From assembly GCF_000003195.3 (NCBI RefSeq), contig NC_012879.2:27251564-27315563 (forward strand): a stretch of DNA of 64,000 nucleotides, read 5' to 3'. A model generated the notes under the pieces. That model was not told the DNA's origin. It was given only the letters and a program-made list of their open reading frames with translations, and ran no database searches. A program made the translations under genes and the position numbers. This document shows positions 42,757 to 54,419 of the stretch, piece after piece. How positions within the stretch are numbered: the stretch's first letter is position 1; each line of letters opens with the position of its first letter. This DNA is from Sorghum bicolor. Its lineage: Eukaryota > Streptophyta > Magnoliopsida > Poales > Poaceae.

Positions 42757-44012
42757 TGTTGACGGTTCTTAAGTATCAATTTTAATTATCAAATAAACAA
42801 GAGAATGGACCAATATGCAACCATCACCTAGAATTAGGGTTTGATCTGACAGAATTCCACGAGTTTTGTTGTTTATCTATTTCTGCAGGGGGTTATCAGG
42901 AAATAAGGAAGAAAGGTCCACATGTCGGGATTACATAGAGATATCAACGCACCGCGTAATTTTAGATCATCTAGAAGACTCCAGAAGCCACGAGACCGAA
43001 GCGGAGGCAAAACTGGGCCAGGCCCAGGGCGCCCGCCCTGGAAGCCTCGGCGCCCGCCCTGGAAGCCTGGGCGCCCGCCCCCCTGCTGGAGCCAAATCAG
43101 GACTCTTTCGCTCGGGATATTCCACTGACCTATTGGATCAAGAAAAACATAGTACCACCTCGGCTATCGACCCAAAAACGCATAGAAGGGGAGGACTATA
43201 TAAGCAAGGCCCCCCTGGCCCCTGGAGAAGACATGAAGAAATTATCATAGAGACTGAGGGGTGCCCTCGAAGGAAAATCTCTTCTCTAATTAATATTTCT
43301 TTTTAGGCTTAGCAATCAATGTAAGGTAGAAATAGATCTTCTAATTTCTACTAGATTGAGAGAGATAGAGTGGAGGTGTAGAGTGGAGGATGCCTGGCCT
43401 GTCGGTGTCTACTCCAAGCTTGTACCTACGGGATCAAGTTCTCTTAACCCGAAGCTTGCTCCTAGGATTCTTCAGTAATTCGACTTCTAAATTCTAGTAA
43501 GTTCTTGTTTTATTGCTCTTATGGTTTATGAGTTTACTTTAATCTCTTCGCGTAGAGTTTAGAGTAATCATTGCTGGCGTAAACATGGTGTTTAGGCTGG
43601 GGTACTCATAAATATTCCCTGACTAGCTGGACCGTGGTAGTAGTGAGGAACGTGACAATTCCGAGCTACCTTTGTAGATCAGATCTCGTTAGCAGGAAGG
43701 ATAGGGTTTATAGGTGCGGGTTGAACATCCTTTGTGGTGTCTAGATTCCGTTAGCCTCCCCATTAGAACAGTAGATCATCCTTACCAAGGTTAGAAGGAG
43801 ACTACAGTTGCAGTCTTCTCTATTTATCACTCACATCAAAAGACATTCTTTGTGCCTAAAGGTTAGTAGTAATAGACCGGTTAGTCAGATGCACTCTTTC
43901 TCCTAGTGGTAAAAAAATAAATACGATACTCTGGATAACCTCCCGGGTGAAGTGCTCACCGATATCCGTGCGCTTGCGGATCAATTCCTTATTGCGTTCC
44001 CAAATATCAACA
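42757..44012 (+). repeat. Ath-3 3' LTR
   Basis: Near-identical to the 5' LTR. It has one more 21-bp unit containing CGCCCGCCCTGGAAGCCT at about 43048-43069. Confidence 0.93.
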
Positions 44013-44017
44013 ACGGT

Positions 44018-44352
44018 CGACGTATTCCACCACGTTCGGATCGGTGTTTGTAGGACCGTAGTCAGTGCTTCCTAGCCCCCTTCTCATCTCTTTATGTGGT
44101 TAGTGTTCTGATGTCCCGAAATAGATAATCTTGAAGTAATTTTTGATTCTTAGATCAACTAGAGAACTCTCAGGAATTTTTCTCTCTTCCCACCAAAAAT
44201 ATTCATATAGTTATCCTTGGGCGATCTTGGATCTTAATTAGTACACTCACGTTCCCTGTGGAAAATCGATACTCTGGAATACTCCCGGGTGAAGGCTACA
44301 TCGGTATCCGTGCGCTTGCGGATTTTTCTGTTTGCGTTTAAAATACCCAACA
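44018..44352 (+). repeat. Ath-2 3' LTR, piece 2
   Basis: Co-linear with 28312-28646. Followed by the right TSD AAGAG. Confidence 0.92.
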
Positions 44353-44357
44353 AAGAG

Positions 44358-45120
44358 CAACTCTAGTTGAGTGAGACGTGAAGAGCGACAAGTGGTCTGG
44401 CCGGGTTAAGTGCTAGAGCTTGTGGTAAGCACTCCATGTGGGAGAGTGTGACTTGCGGGTCACCACTAGCAAGAGGACCGGGGGCAACCTTGGAGCTTGT
44501 CTCAACGAGGACGTAGCTTGGTGGCAACCAAGTGAACCTCGGGAGAAAATCATCGTGTCAACATTGTTCTTCCTGTTGGTTTGCAAGTCCCTATCACAAG
44601 CTTGTTATTACATTCATATACTTATGCTTGTGTAGTTGCTCTTGTAATTAGATAGCTTGTGTAGCTTGCTAGTTAACTTCTTGCTTGTGTAGCTAGAAGT
44701 AGTTCCCTTGCATGACTAATTTGGTTCGTGTAACCTTGTTAGTTACATTGCTTAGTTTGTGTAGCTAAGTAAATTGCGCTCTCTAATTTGGCATTAGTTG
44801 CCTTGTTATTGAGCTTGCTAGTGAGCTTAGGCTTTGTGCGCTTTGCCTCACTAGTTTGAGTAGGAGCTCCCCCGGTTTGCAAAGTACTAGTTGCATAGGT
44901 TTGTGTGACCTTGCTCCTAGAATTGGTTAGGTGAGCTCTTGCTAAGGTAGCACCTTGCTTGCTTGTTTAGGATCTTTTCATGGTGCTAGAGAACTTAGAT
45001 AGAGGGGTATAGTCTTGGCTAGACCGATAGTTTTAATTTCGCATTTGTTTCGGATAGCCGGCGTAATAATTTTTAGAAAGGACTATTCACCCCGATCTAG
45101 TCCGCCATCTTGACCCTTCA
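44358..45120 (+). repeat. Cop-1 5' LTR, piece 3
   Basis: Co-linear with about 52019-52783. It ends GACCCTTCA at 45120, next to the PBS. Confidence 0.92.
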
Positions 45121-45121
45121 A

Positions 45122-45137
45122 TTGGTATCGGAGCTAG
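45122..45137 (+). promoter_or_regulatory. Cop-1 primer binding site (initiator Met tRNA type)
   Basis: TTGGTATCGGAGCTAG, one base after the LTR. It differs from the common TGGTATCAGAGC by one base. Confidence 0.8.
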
Positions 45138-45171
45138 GTCTCTCATTTATGGTCTTCACCGACCCGAGAGG

Positions 45172-47105
45172 ATGGCGGTTTATGGGCTAGATGTTGAGTG
45201 TCCACACATTTTTGATGGCACACACTTTGCACACTGGAGAAATTGGATGACATGCAATTTTAAGTTTATTTCTCCTCAAATGTGGTGGATTGTAGATGTG
45301 GTCTTTTCTTGTGCAATGGATAAAAAGGTTGCAACTCAAGCGCAAGAGAAATGCCTACGTCTTGATTGCCAAGCTACTAACATCTTCTATTCATCCATGA
45401 AAGATAATATATTTGGCGAGATCATGGACATGAAGTCCGCCCATGAGATTTGGGTATTTCTCAATGAGAAATATGGGGTGATCTCGAAAGATGTTGTGCC
45501 AAATGTGGAGGCACATGAGGATGTTGAGCATGACCACAACACCGTGGTTGTGGAGGATTGCTCCACCTCATGGTCAAGTGATGGTGATGATGATGCTACC
45601 ACAAGATCATTTGACAAGGATGATGATGATGCCACAAGTGATGTAAATGATCATGCTACCTCATGCACACTTGATGATGAAGATGATGGCTATGAGAGTG
45701 ATGCTTCCACAAGCTCATCTACTACATCACCACATTGCTTCATGTCACATGGTGACACTAAGGTATCTATTGGTGATGTGATTATTGATTGTGATGGTCC
45801 AAATTTTGAGCTTGTATGCAAACTCTCAAAAGCTTTAAGAAATGTGTTAGCAAAAACAAATAAATTGAAAAATGAAAACTCATTTCTAAAGACCACATGT
45901 GAACAACAAAAGCATCCACTTTATGTTACTACTTGTTCACATGAGGAGCTAAAATTGGTTCATGAGGAACTTTGTGTTACTCATGATAACTTGGTAAAAG
46001 ATCATGTTTTTCTCACTAAGAAGAATTCTAATGAAGAAATTAAAACTAGTGAGAGCTCATCATTTGGGTCAAATGATCAATCATATGATACTACTAACCC
46101 TTGTGATGTAGGCAAGAAGCATGTATCCAACTCTTGTGATGATTTATTGTTTATGCCATGTTCTTCACATACAAATGCTTGTTCTACTTCTTTGTCTTTT
46201 GAGACTAACCTTTTGAAGGAGAACAATGAGCTCAAAAGTGAAGTGAAGAATTTGAGCAACAAGTTAGAGAGGTGCTACAACTCAAAAGTCACCTTTGAGC
46301 ATATATTGAAGACCCAAAGAAATTATGGTGACAAGTGTGGCCTTGGCTTCAAGAAGAAGATGACAAAGGGCAAAAGAAAGCAAGAAAAGAGGAAGCTTTC
46401 TCGTTTCATGTGCTATCGATGCCATGAAGTGGGACATCTTGCTAATGGTTGCCCAAACAAAGAGAAGCTCAAGAAGATAAAAGAAGAAGAGAGGCTAAAG
46501 CATGTTAAGTCTTCAAGTGTCGCACTTGGGGTCATCTCACCTCAATGTGCCCAACCAAGCAATTGGTGAAGCAACAATTAAAGCCTCAACCAAAGCCACG
46601 AGTTGAGAAAGAAAAGAAGCCCCAAGCTCAAGTCAAGATCTACCATAAAGATGGTGGTGACATGGCGATGATGAAGAAGAAGACAAGAAGGGGAGGTAGA
46701 CAATCAAGATCATCAAAAGACCTCTCCCACATCAAATGCTTTGAGTGCAAGAATGATGGACACTTTGCCTCGAAGTGTCCCACCAAGCTTGAGAAAAAGG
46801 CTCAAGCAACTCTCAAGAGGCAAGGCAATGAGAAGCAACACATGAGCAAGGAAGAAAAGGCTCAATCAAAGAGAAGTTGCTACTTATGCCGAGAAAGGGG
46901 ACACATGGCTCATTCATGTCCCCTAGGTAATATTTCTAGGCCTATTTCAATTTATAACCATAATATGCTTAGAAAGGATGGTGATGGTACCTCTATGGTT
47001 GCTATTGCAAAATATCCCGCTACTCATACTAAGGCATCGCCTAAGTATGTTGCACCTAACTTGAGAGGACCCAAACTAGTTTGTGTACCATCAAACAGTG
47101 GATGA
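45172..47105 (+). pseudogene. gag: Cop-1 gag with four zinc knuckles, one frameshift
   Basis: ATG at 45172 (MAVYGLDVECPHIFDG). The first frame (45172-46569) has a Copia-type gag start (HFAHWRNWMTCNFKFI, FLNEKYG), a long acidic Asp/Thr/Ser region, a coiled-coil-like part and the first knuckle CYRCHEVGHLANGC. Near 46510 one base is out of step: the second knuckle (CRTWGHLTSMC) is readable only in the next frame, which continues as 46545-47105 with CFECKNDGHFASKC and CYLCRERGHMAHSC. So an original single Gag of about 640 residues with four knuckles is likely. It ends at a TGA (47103-47105) with no protease after it. Confidence 0.85.
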
Positions 47106-50100
47106 ATGTGTGTAGGTACCATCGGCATTGGAGGCTTGATTCAATTGATCCTATAATTGTTCATCATATGATTGAGTCAAGCATTGAAGCCTAGTGCACA
47201 TCCTAAACCCAATGCCATGACAAGATAGTGAAGTCCAAATGTGCTACAACATACAAGTGTCATATTCAAGTTGTGGTATTTTTGGATGATTTGATGGCTT
47301 GCAAATACATGAATTAAAGCTTGCAAATTAGATGATCATGAGCTAACCAAGGTATATCTTTGTTGATCACATTCATTTGGGTGCATATGAGTTGATTGAA
47401 TTGGATATATATGCAGTGTTGCTTGCTATAAGATGATTGAATGGATTAAATGCTTAAATAATAAAGTTTGGATTGATTTGGGTGGATAAGTTCATAAGAT
47501 GACATTTAGTAAGTGGATTGAATGGATATATGTCCTGTGAAAGTATTCAATCAAGTCTATTTCAAGTTTGATTCAATTTGAAGATGCATAGCTCAATTGC
47601 TTGAAATCTGTCCAACAATGAAAATCTGAGCTAGCTGAGATCAAGTCTGATTTTGAGTGATCAAATCTGTTTGGAATGTCTTGAAATCTGGAATGCATGC
47701 TGTACATTTATGATAGAAGATGCTGTAGAAATTTCTTGAAGATTAGATGAGGGATACTTCAGTTTTGGAGTAGATCTTATCAGCTATAGTGCAGCAGTTT
47801 TCAGCATGTAGCAGTGGTGGAAGAATTGAAATCTGGTAGCAATCTAGAAGTCACATGAAACTCAAATTTTTACAGCTGCTAGATGACTTAGTAAATCACA
47901 TCTCCACCAAAATTCGTGGCATTTGGATCTGTACATTGTGAGATATAGATATTTCTTTAAAGGGTACAAAATCTGCCAGAAAAGTGAAAATTATTGGATT
48001 GATCTAGAGTCACTTCAATTGATAGGTCCTCAAGTTGGAAACATGTTTACAAGTGTTTGAGGCACCTAAGTTTGGTTTTGAATTGATCTATAAGCATGAC
48101 AAGTAATGAGTACAAGGGCATTTGGTTGTGAAATGTACTTGGTGTACACATTTAGTACTCAAATTGAAGATCAAGATCAAACTCAAGATGAAAATGAAGT
48201 TTAAGCTCTAGTGACTATTGGAGATCATTTAGTAGAAAGAAAAGGACTTAAACAAGTAGAAAGAAAATGACTTAAATAAGGATTCATGGTTACTCATCAT
48301 ATTAAGTCCATCACTTGAATCAATCAATCAAAGCAATTCAAGTAAGTATCAAAAATAGTTCTTTGGAGAGAGGTCACTTCTCCCTATGTGAGGGGCGTGC
48401 CGCCCAAGGAGTGGGTAAACCAAGTGTGGTGCTTGGAAGGCTAACATGGAAGTGGTGATCTAAAGGACATTTGAGATGCTTAGTTGAAGCAATCAAAAGG
48501 ATTGATCAAGGAAGCAAGCAACACCCAAAAGTGAGCTAGTCGTGCTATTTCAAGTGGTATTCTTATTAGTTCTCTCATGCAAGCAATGGTCAAAAGAATA
48601 AGCAAGTCAACCACGACAAGATAGTGCACTTGATCATAAAGTGGTTTTGATTTCATATGGGTAAAGATTTGATCTATCAATTGGCATTTATAATTGGTCT
48701 TCACCAAGCTTATCAATTGGACTTCACATTGCTATTTGGAGTAAAATTGGAATTTTATTGACCATCCTCTACTCCAACATAGCAAAGGTATCATTATAAT
48801 GTGTATGATCATTTCATCCTTTACTAGTATGCGGTTAGTGCATATAGTACATGCTTCATAGGATCATGCACGACAAATGAAAAATTTTAAATTCATAACA
48901 CACCACTATTGCTTGAATGATTAGTTGATCTAGTGGTATGTATATGAGTTTATTCATGAGCTAGTGAACCCAAGTACTTGATCTATTTTGGATTGTTAAC
49001 AAGTGACAAGTACAACATTGGCAAGATAACCCTTAATGTGAGGTGTGAAAAAGCTTGTCATTGGTTCAAACCGGACTTGGAAGCTTAAGCAAATCAACAT
49101 AGTTCAAGTCAACAATTAGAAGCTCATGATGATTAGAGTACAAGAACAAGACAACAATGCAAATGGATATCTAGACTCAAATGTTTCTTCAAGTAATATC
49201 CTACAATTGGTACTCATGATGATGATAGCAAATGTTCAAGATAGCAAACAAGTGGTTCCATATTAAAAAAACCTTAATTGGTAGAAGAATCCCATATGGT
49301 ATCGTACAAGATATTTCAAATATAACATCTATACATATGGTATCTATCATACAAGAAGGTGGTTCCACAAGTGATCCTCAACTTTAAGTGATCATCAAGC
49401 AAAGAAAAGTTCCCTCACCAACAAGATTGACAAGTGAATGACCCATGCTATGACATAGGGGGAGTGCCCCACCAAATGGTATCAAGGTCAAAGATCCTAT
49501 GTGGTATCTCAAGAGCAATTCAAGTAATGTCATTCCAACACATATGGTGACGTCCATAAAAAATGCAAGATTCAAGCCTCAACCATCTATCCCAATGCAA
49601 TCCTTTGTCACAATGAGATTCACACTTTTTCAATTGGTACAATTGATTTAATTGGTATCACATACCCTTTTATGGAAATTGATGACAAAGGGGGAGAAGT
49701 TGGAACAAAGATATGATCATGGGATAAGTTGGACAACAAAAGATACGTTTCAAGGGGGAGAGATCAAAGATGGACATGGACAAGGGAGCAACATTAAGAT
49801 GGATCAAGAAGGATCAAGATTCTTGAACAAGGGAAGCACACAAGTAGGGGGAGCAAGCTCATGAACATTGATTGTTTGCATTTGATATCTGCATGTTCAT
49901 GTGCTTGCTTGCATTGCATAAGTTTTTAAATTCAATATGTATGCTTGTGTGGTGTATGCTAGTTATAGAACGTGATTGATGATATGATAACTAGCATGCA
50001 TAGGTTGGTAGCTAGACTTGTGTTCTTCAAGTAAAGACTAGACCCTTGCTTTTAATGTTGATCTCACGGGGTTTCTAGTGTTTTTGTTGTCTAACTACAC

Positions 50101-50350
50101 ATGGTGCTAAGGATGGTGTACATTGAATGCTTCAAATGCTATCGAATTTGGTATCGAGCTACAAAGGTTTATTCTATACACCTTAGCACTTAGTAGGGTT
50201 TTATGGTGCTTATCCAAATCTTGACATAGAGCTTAAATGTTGGATAAGTAGCATAAAATCCAAAACAAGTTAGCAATTTACACTTGTGTGAACTGCTAGC
50301 CTGAAAAAGCTTAATTTCCATATCTTTGTAGAGTTGTCATCAATTACCAA
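47106..50350. other. Cop-1 internal non-coding region
   Basis: 3.2 kb, AT-rich, stops in all frames. No trace of protease, integrase or RT. Short GGGGGAG words near 49449, 49690, 49754 and 49846 recall the purine-rich words of SIRE-type elements. Confidence 0.7.
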
Positions 50351-50362
50351 AAACGGGGAGAT
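50351..50362 (+). promoter_or_regulatory. Cop-1 polypurine tract
   Basis: AAACGGGGAGAT lies immediately before the 3' LTR. Confidence 0.75.
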
Positions 50363-52783
50363 TGAAAGGTCCTTGTTTGGTTTTGGTAATTGAGTGACAA
50401 CTTAGGTGGACTAATAGTGTTTATGTGAGATACACAGGAGATTAGTCCACAGGTGATTATATGATGATGGAGGAGCTCATTGCATATGAGACATGACATG
50501 GAGTCATGTGACCAAGGTGGAGAAGATCAAGATGAGGCTTGGCTCGATGGACCGGTTGCAAGAGTGAAGGGCAAGTCGGAGGCTTTGAAGCGAGGGACCG
50601 CGTGTGATGGTGAAGCTTGAGCAAGACTTGGCGCCGATGTACCGAGGCAACAGTGAAGAGCAAGTGAGGTCAAGATCGATGAACCAATATGGTCACGTGA
50701 TGATATGAAGTGGATCATATCATTTGGTGATTGGTAGGTGCATGTGTTGCATCAACATTGGAGGAGATGGAATGGAAAGTGCAAGGCAAAGGTATAACCT
50801 AGGGTATTTCCATTTCACCGGTCATAGGTGTGTAGAGAAGTTTATGACCAGATTTAGGATAGATGGTCGTACTATCAAGAGGGGCAAACTTGTTTGCATA
50901 TCGGTCATCTAGTGCCACTTGAGCAATCTAACTTTGCATACGTGTTAGGATCGAGTGGTGTGGCAAGTTAGAGAGGCTAACTCATTTGAGAAATTGTTTG
51001 TGAAAATGCTAACACACTTGCACATGGTGGTGTTGGCACATTTGCAAAGGAGGTGGAGTTTCTAGGGTTGAGAGGGGTGTGGGTTCCTCTCTCCCTGAGA
51101 AAATTAAGTGCATATTCGGCGCTTTTGAGAAAATTAAGTGCATATTTTCTATTGTGCCGGTGGGAATTTTTGGAGAAGTTGCGGGAGTGTTTCTCGCTGA
51201 GAAACACCCACCGGACGCTAGTGTTGGCAGCACCGGACGCTGGTCCAGAGCGTCCGGTGTGGTGTCTGTGGCGCAGGTGTGCAGAGTGCACCGGACGCAC
51301 CGAAGTGAGTCCGGTGCTCAGCGTCCGGTGTGTGGGCGGTTTGGCAACCCTCTTTGCGCATGAGTCCGGTGAGCACCGGACGCTCAGGATGCGTCTGGTG
51401 CCTCGCGTCCGGTGACCTTGCGAGTTTGCGAAGCTCTCTGCGCACGGGTCCGGTGTGCACCGGACGTGTCCGGTGTAACGCAGTAGAGCGTCCGGTGGTG
51501 CTGTGCAGGCGTGGGTGCGCAGTAGCTGTTGGCGGCAACGGTCGAGTTCAAACGGCTAGTGACACGTGGCTGACGCCTGAGCACTGGACGCTCGGGGTTG
51601 AGCGTCCGGTGGCTCCTTGTGAGCGTGTGCCCTCGTGTTTTTCCCAGTAAAGGGCAACGGCTAGTTTAGCCCTGGGGGCTATAATTAGAAGTGGTGGCCA
51701 GCCTTGGCTGGGGCTCAGCACCCTTGGGACTTAGTGTCCATGCTTGGGGAGTGCTAGTAAAGCCTCTAGCTCACTTGTGCTTGCAAGAGTGCGAATCAAT
51801 AGCGAGTGAGTGATTCTAGGGTGTTGCATTGAGAGATTGCATCGAGTGGCACTAGGTGTTCGTGTTGCAAGCCGGTGGTGCTTGTTACTCTTGGAGGTTG
51901 CCACCTCCTAGATGGCTTGGTGGCTTTTGACTCCGTCGAAGCACGCAAGGAGATTGTGCGGTGCTCTGGAGAAGAGATTTTGATTGGTACGGTGCTCACC
52001 CCGTGGGGATCGCGAAGAGCAACTCTTGTTGAGCGAGACGTGAAGAGCGACAAGTGGTCTGGCCGGGTCAAGTGCTAGAGCTTGTGGTAAGCACTCCACG
52101 TGGGAGAGTGTGACTTGCGGGTCACCACTAGCAAGAGGACCGGTGGCAACCTTGGAGCTTGTCTCAACGGGGACGTAGCTTGGTGGCAACCAAGTGAACC
52201 TCGGGAGAAAATCATCGTGTCAACATTGTTCTTCCCGTTGGTTTGCAAGTCCCTATCACAAGCTTGTTATTACATTCATATACTTATGCTTGTGTAGTTG
52301 CTCTTGTAATTAGTTAGCTTATGTAGCTTGCTAGTTAACTTCTTGCTTGTGTAGCTAGAAGTAGTTCCCTTGCGTGACTAATTTGGTTCGTGTAACCTTG
52401 TTAGTTACATTGCTTAGTTTGTGTAGCTAAGTAAGCCGTGCTCTCTAATTTGGCATTAGATGCCTTGTTATTGAGCTTGCTAGTGAGCTTAGGCTTTGTG
52501 CGCTTTGCCTCACTAGTTTGAGTAGGAGTTCCCCCGGTTTGCAAAGTACTAGTTGCATAGGTTTGTGTGACCTTGCTCCTAGAATTGGTTAGGTGAGCTC
52601 TTGCTAAGGTAGCACCATGCTTGCTTGCTTAGGATCTTTTCAAGGTGCTAGAGAACTTAGATAGAGGGGTGTAGCCTTGGCTAGACCGATTGTTTTAATT
52701 CCGCATTTGTTTCGGATAGCCGGCGTAATAATTTTTAGAAAGGACTATTCACCCCCCTTCTAGTTCACCATCTCGACCCTTCA
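50363..52783 (+). repeat. Cop-1 3' LTR (intact, 2421 bp)
   Basis: TGAAAGG...CCCTTCA. Better preserved at CpG sites than the 5' LTR. Its first 14 bases suffice to locate the other copy at 13724. Confidence 0.95.
51205..51620 (+). repeat. CCGGACG/CGTCCGG palindrome cluster in the Cop-1 3' LTR
   Basis: About 15 copies of CACCGGAC or GTCCGGTG in about 415 bp, in both orientations and often paired (for example GTCCGGTGAGCACCGGAC near 51366). Confidence 0.9.
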
Positions 52784-53214
52784 CCAGCCTGCACCGGTTT
52801 CCTCACCCTAGCGGTCCCACTAGGAGCATGGAACAGCTCACCCCAGAAGAGGTGGAGCCACAACTCCCAATGCGGCATCACGCCCAAGTAACCTTCGCAC
52901 ACCGCGGCGAAGATCGCCGTGGCGCAGATCGCATTGGGGGAGAAATGCTGGAGCTTGACTCCATAGTGGTGGAGGAGGGCCCTCATGAAGCAACTCGGAG
53001 GAGATCCAAGCCTGTGGCGATGGAACTTGGTGAAGGAGATGATGTAGCCTTCAGGCGGTCTTGGCTTCCGGTGCTCCTCTAGTGGCGCGATCCATTCCAG
53101 TCACATCGAGGTAGTGAGCGGGTGGAGAAGGCCCTCCTTCTCCAAGTCCCGTAGCCGGCGCTCCGTCACAGTCGACGAGCGCCACTCATCGGTGGTGATG
53201 GGCCTCAATGGCAT
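52784..53214 (-). pseudogene. Tat-2 antisense accessory gene, 5' part
   Basis: Start ATG at 53214-53212 by homology with Tat-1 (matching ERRL and the GYVVSF-like GYIISFTKFHRH). 52986-52765 still reads HHYGVKLQHFSPN and CEGYLGVMPHWELWLHL. A TGA near 53098 breaks it. The reading passes leftwards into 13718 once Cop-1 is removed. Confidence 0.8.
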
Positions 53215-53938
53215 CGTCCTAAGCATAGAAGGCACGATGGAAGGTGACTCTACCATGGCTATCTCTCCTCTCTGAGCTTAGTTCGTCTTGGTGCACAGGA
53301 AGATGTGGAGAAAGAAGTAATGAACGCAACGGCGGAATATGGAATGGGAAAACACGAGAAGAAACCCCAATATATATAGGCGCACTGCAATGGACAAATC
53401 CGACAATCATGTTAACTCCCTCCATAAATGTGCCGCCTAACGGTCCTATTTTCCCCTGCGACAGGACGTTACGGATTCCGCCCAGATCGGATGACGCCAC
53501 AACGGCTATCTCCTAAAAAGGAATGCCCAACAGGCAAGAAGACAAACCGCCATGGCATTTCCTTCCACCACAAGATAAATTCAGCACAAATGCCGACGAA
53601 ACCTCGAGGGAGCGCAGACTGGCCCACCGACAGGGTTCAACAGTCACCCTCGAGTACCCGAGTCAGGGACACCTAGTGGGAGGTCAAAACGAGGCATGGC
53701 TCGGAAGCAGAGCCTCGAGATCCTATTGGGAGTATCCAAGGCAGAGGCAAGTAGGTCATGAGGAATCCCCATGAAGGGAGGCATCGGGCCACCGGACTCT
53801 ATCGAACGAGACCGGTATCCTCAACCAAGCTACCCTAGCTTTAATAAGAGCGCCTCCGGGCTAGAGCCAACCTCATCGAACGGGGCATGGGTTCCCACTT
53901 GGACTACCCGATAAAAGCTCACCAAGGACGATGATGGT
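53215..53938. other. Tat-2 upstream region of the antisense gene
   Basis: Non-coding; homologous to 3494-4150 in Tat-1. A TATA-like box (minus strand TATATATA) is at 53371-53378, 157 bp from the ATG. Homology ends where the Del-2 LTR begins. Confidence 0.65.
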
Positions 53939-54419
53939 TATAACACCCTAGGTGTTAAGCATGCACTTAGTCTCATAAACTACTCATAAGCACTCTTATC
54001 AAGCATGGGCATGAGCATGGTAGCATTCTAAGTGTGATTTTATGTGCTTGATTTAAATGAATTAAATATGTCAAATTAATATGCTTGCTTCAAAAAAATA
54101 CTTGTGATAACCAAAATGGGTTGAGCTATGTTTTAGAAGAATTAAGAATAATTTTGTGAAATTTTTGGAGCTCTAGAATTTGAGAAATGAATTTTATACA
54201 AAATTCCCCAAATAAATTTATTTAAAAACCTAGAACGAGTTTTAATTTGTGATTCAAATTCTGTTTGGAATTTGGACTTGCACTTTGAAGCAAAGTTGTA
54301 GAGTATTTTGTGGGGAACATTTCTTCTTTTTACCCCAAATCCTGAAAAACTATGCAAAGGCCTCAAAATTTGAATTTAAGCTTTTTGGAGAAAAAGAAAT
54401 TCAAAAAAAAGAAAAGGGG

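Larger units (their letters stand above)
34638..44012 (+). mobile_element. Ath-3: near-complete Athila-lineage element
   Basis: Ends TGTTGACGGTTC (34638) and AATATCAACA (44012); TSD ACGGT at 34633-34637 and 44013-44017. 5' LTR 34638-35871 (1234 bp), 3' LTR 42757-44012 (1256 bp; the excess is one extra 21-bp GC-rich unit plus one A). Gag, protease, RT, RNase H, integrase, then an accessory gene with its own signals. Frames are broken in three or four places. It is the innermost and youngest layer of this stack. Confidence 0.93.
27368..44352 (+). mobile_element. Ath-2: non-autonomous Athila-type element, split by Ath-3
   Basis: Ends TGTTGACGG (27368) and ACCCAACA (44352); TSD AAGAG at 27363-27367 and 44353-44357. 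5' LTR 27368-28646 (1279 bp); 3' LTR 33693-34637 plus 44018-44352. PBS is tRNA-Asp type. The 5.05-kb internal region has no gag, RT or integrase, only protease-like relics (30416-31291) and long non-coding DNA. Shared LTR termini, PBS and a structured 3' block with Ath-3 suggest mobilisation by Athila proteins supplied in trans. Confidence 0.9.
13724..52783 (+). mobile_element. Cop-1: gag-only Copia-type element with nested insertions
   Basis: Ends are TGAAAGG at 13724 and CCCTTCA at 52783, with TSD CCAGC at 13719-13723 and 52784-52788. LTRs are about 2.42 kb. The 3' LTR is whole (50363-52783); the 5' LTR lies in three pieces (13724-15097, 27067-27367, 44358-45120) around Tat-3 and Ath-2. The internal region 45121-50362 begins with an initiator-Met-tRNA-type PBS and encodes only Gag. 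With no protease, integrase or RT it must have moved using proteins from a relative. Long LTRs, Met PBS and a Gag with several knuckles suggest a SIRE/Maximus-type Copia relative; that lineage call is inference. The target is exon 1 of the Tat-2 antisense gene. Confidence 0.88.
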
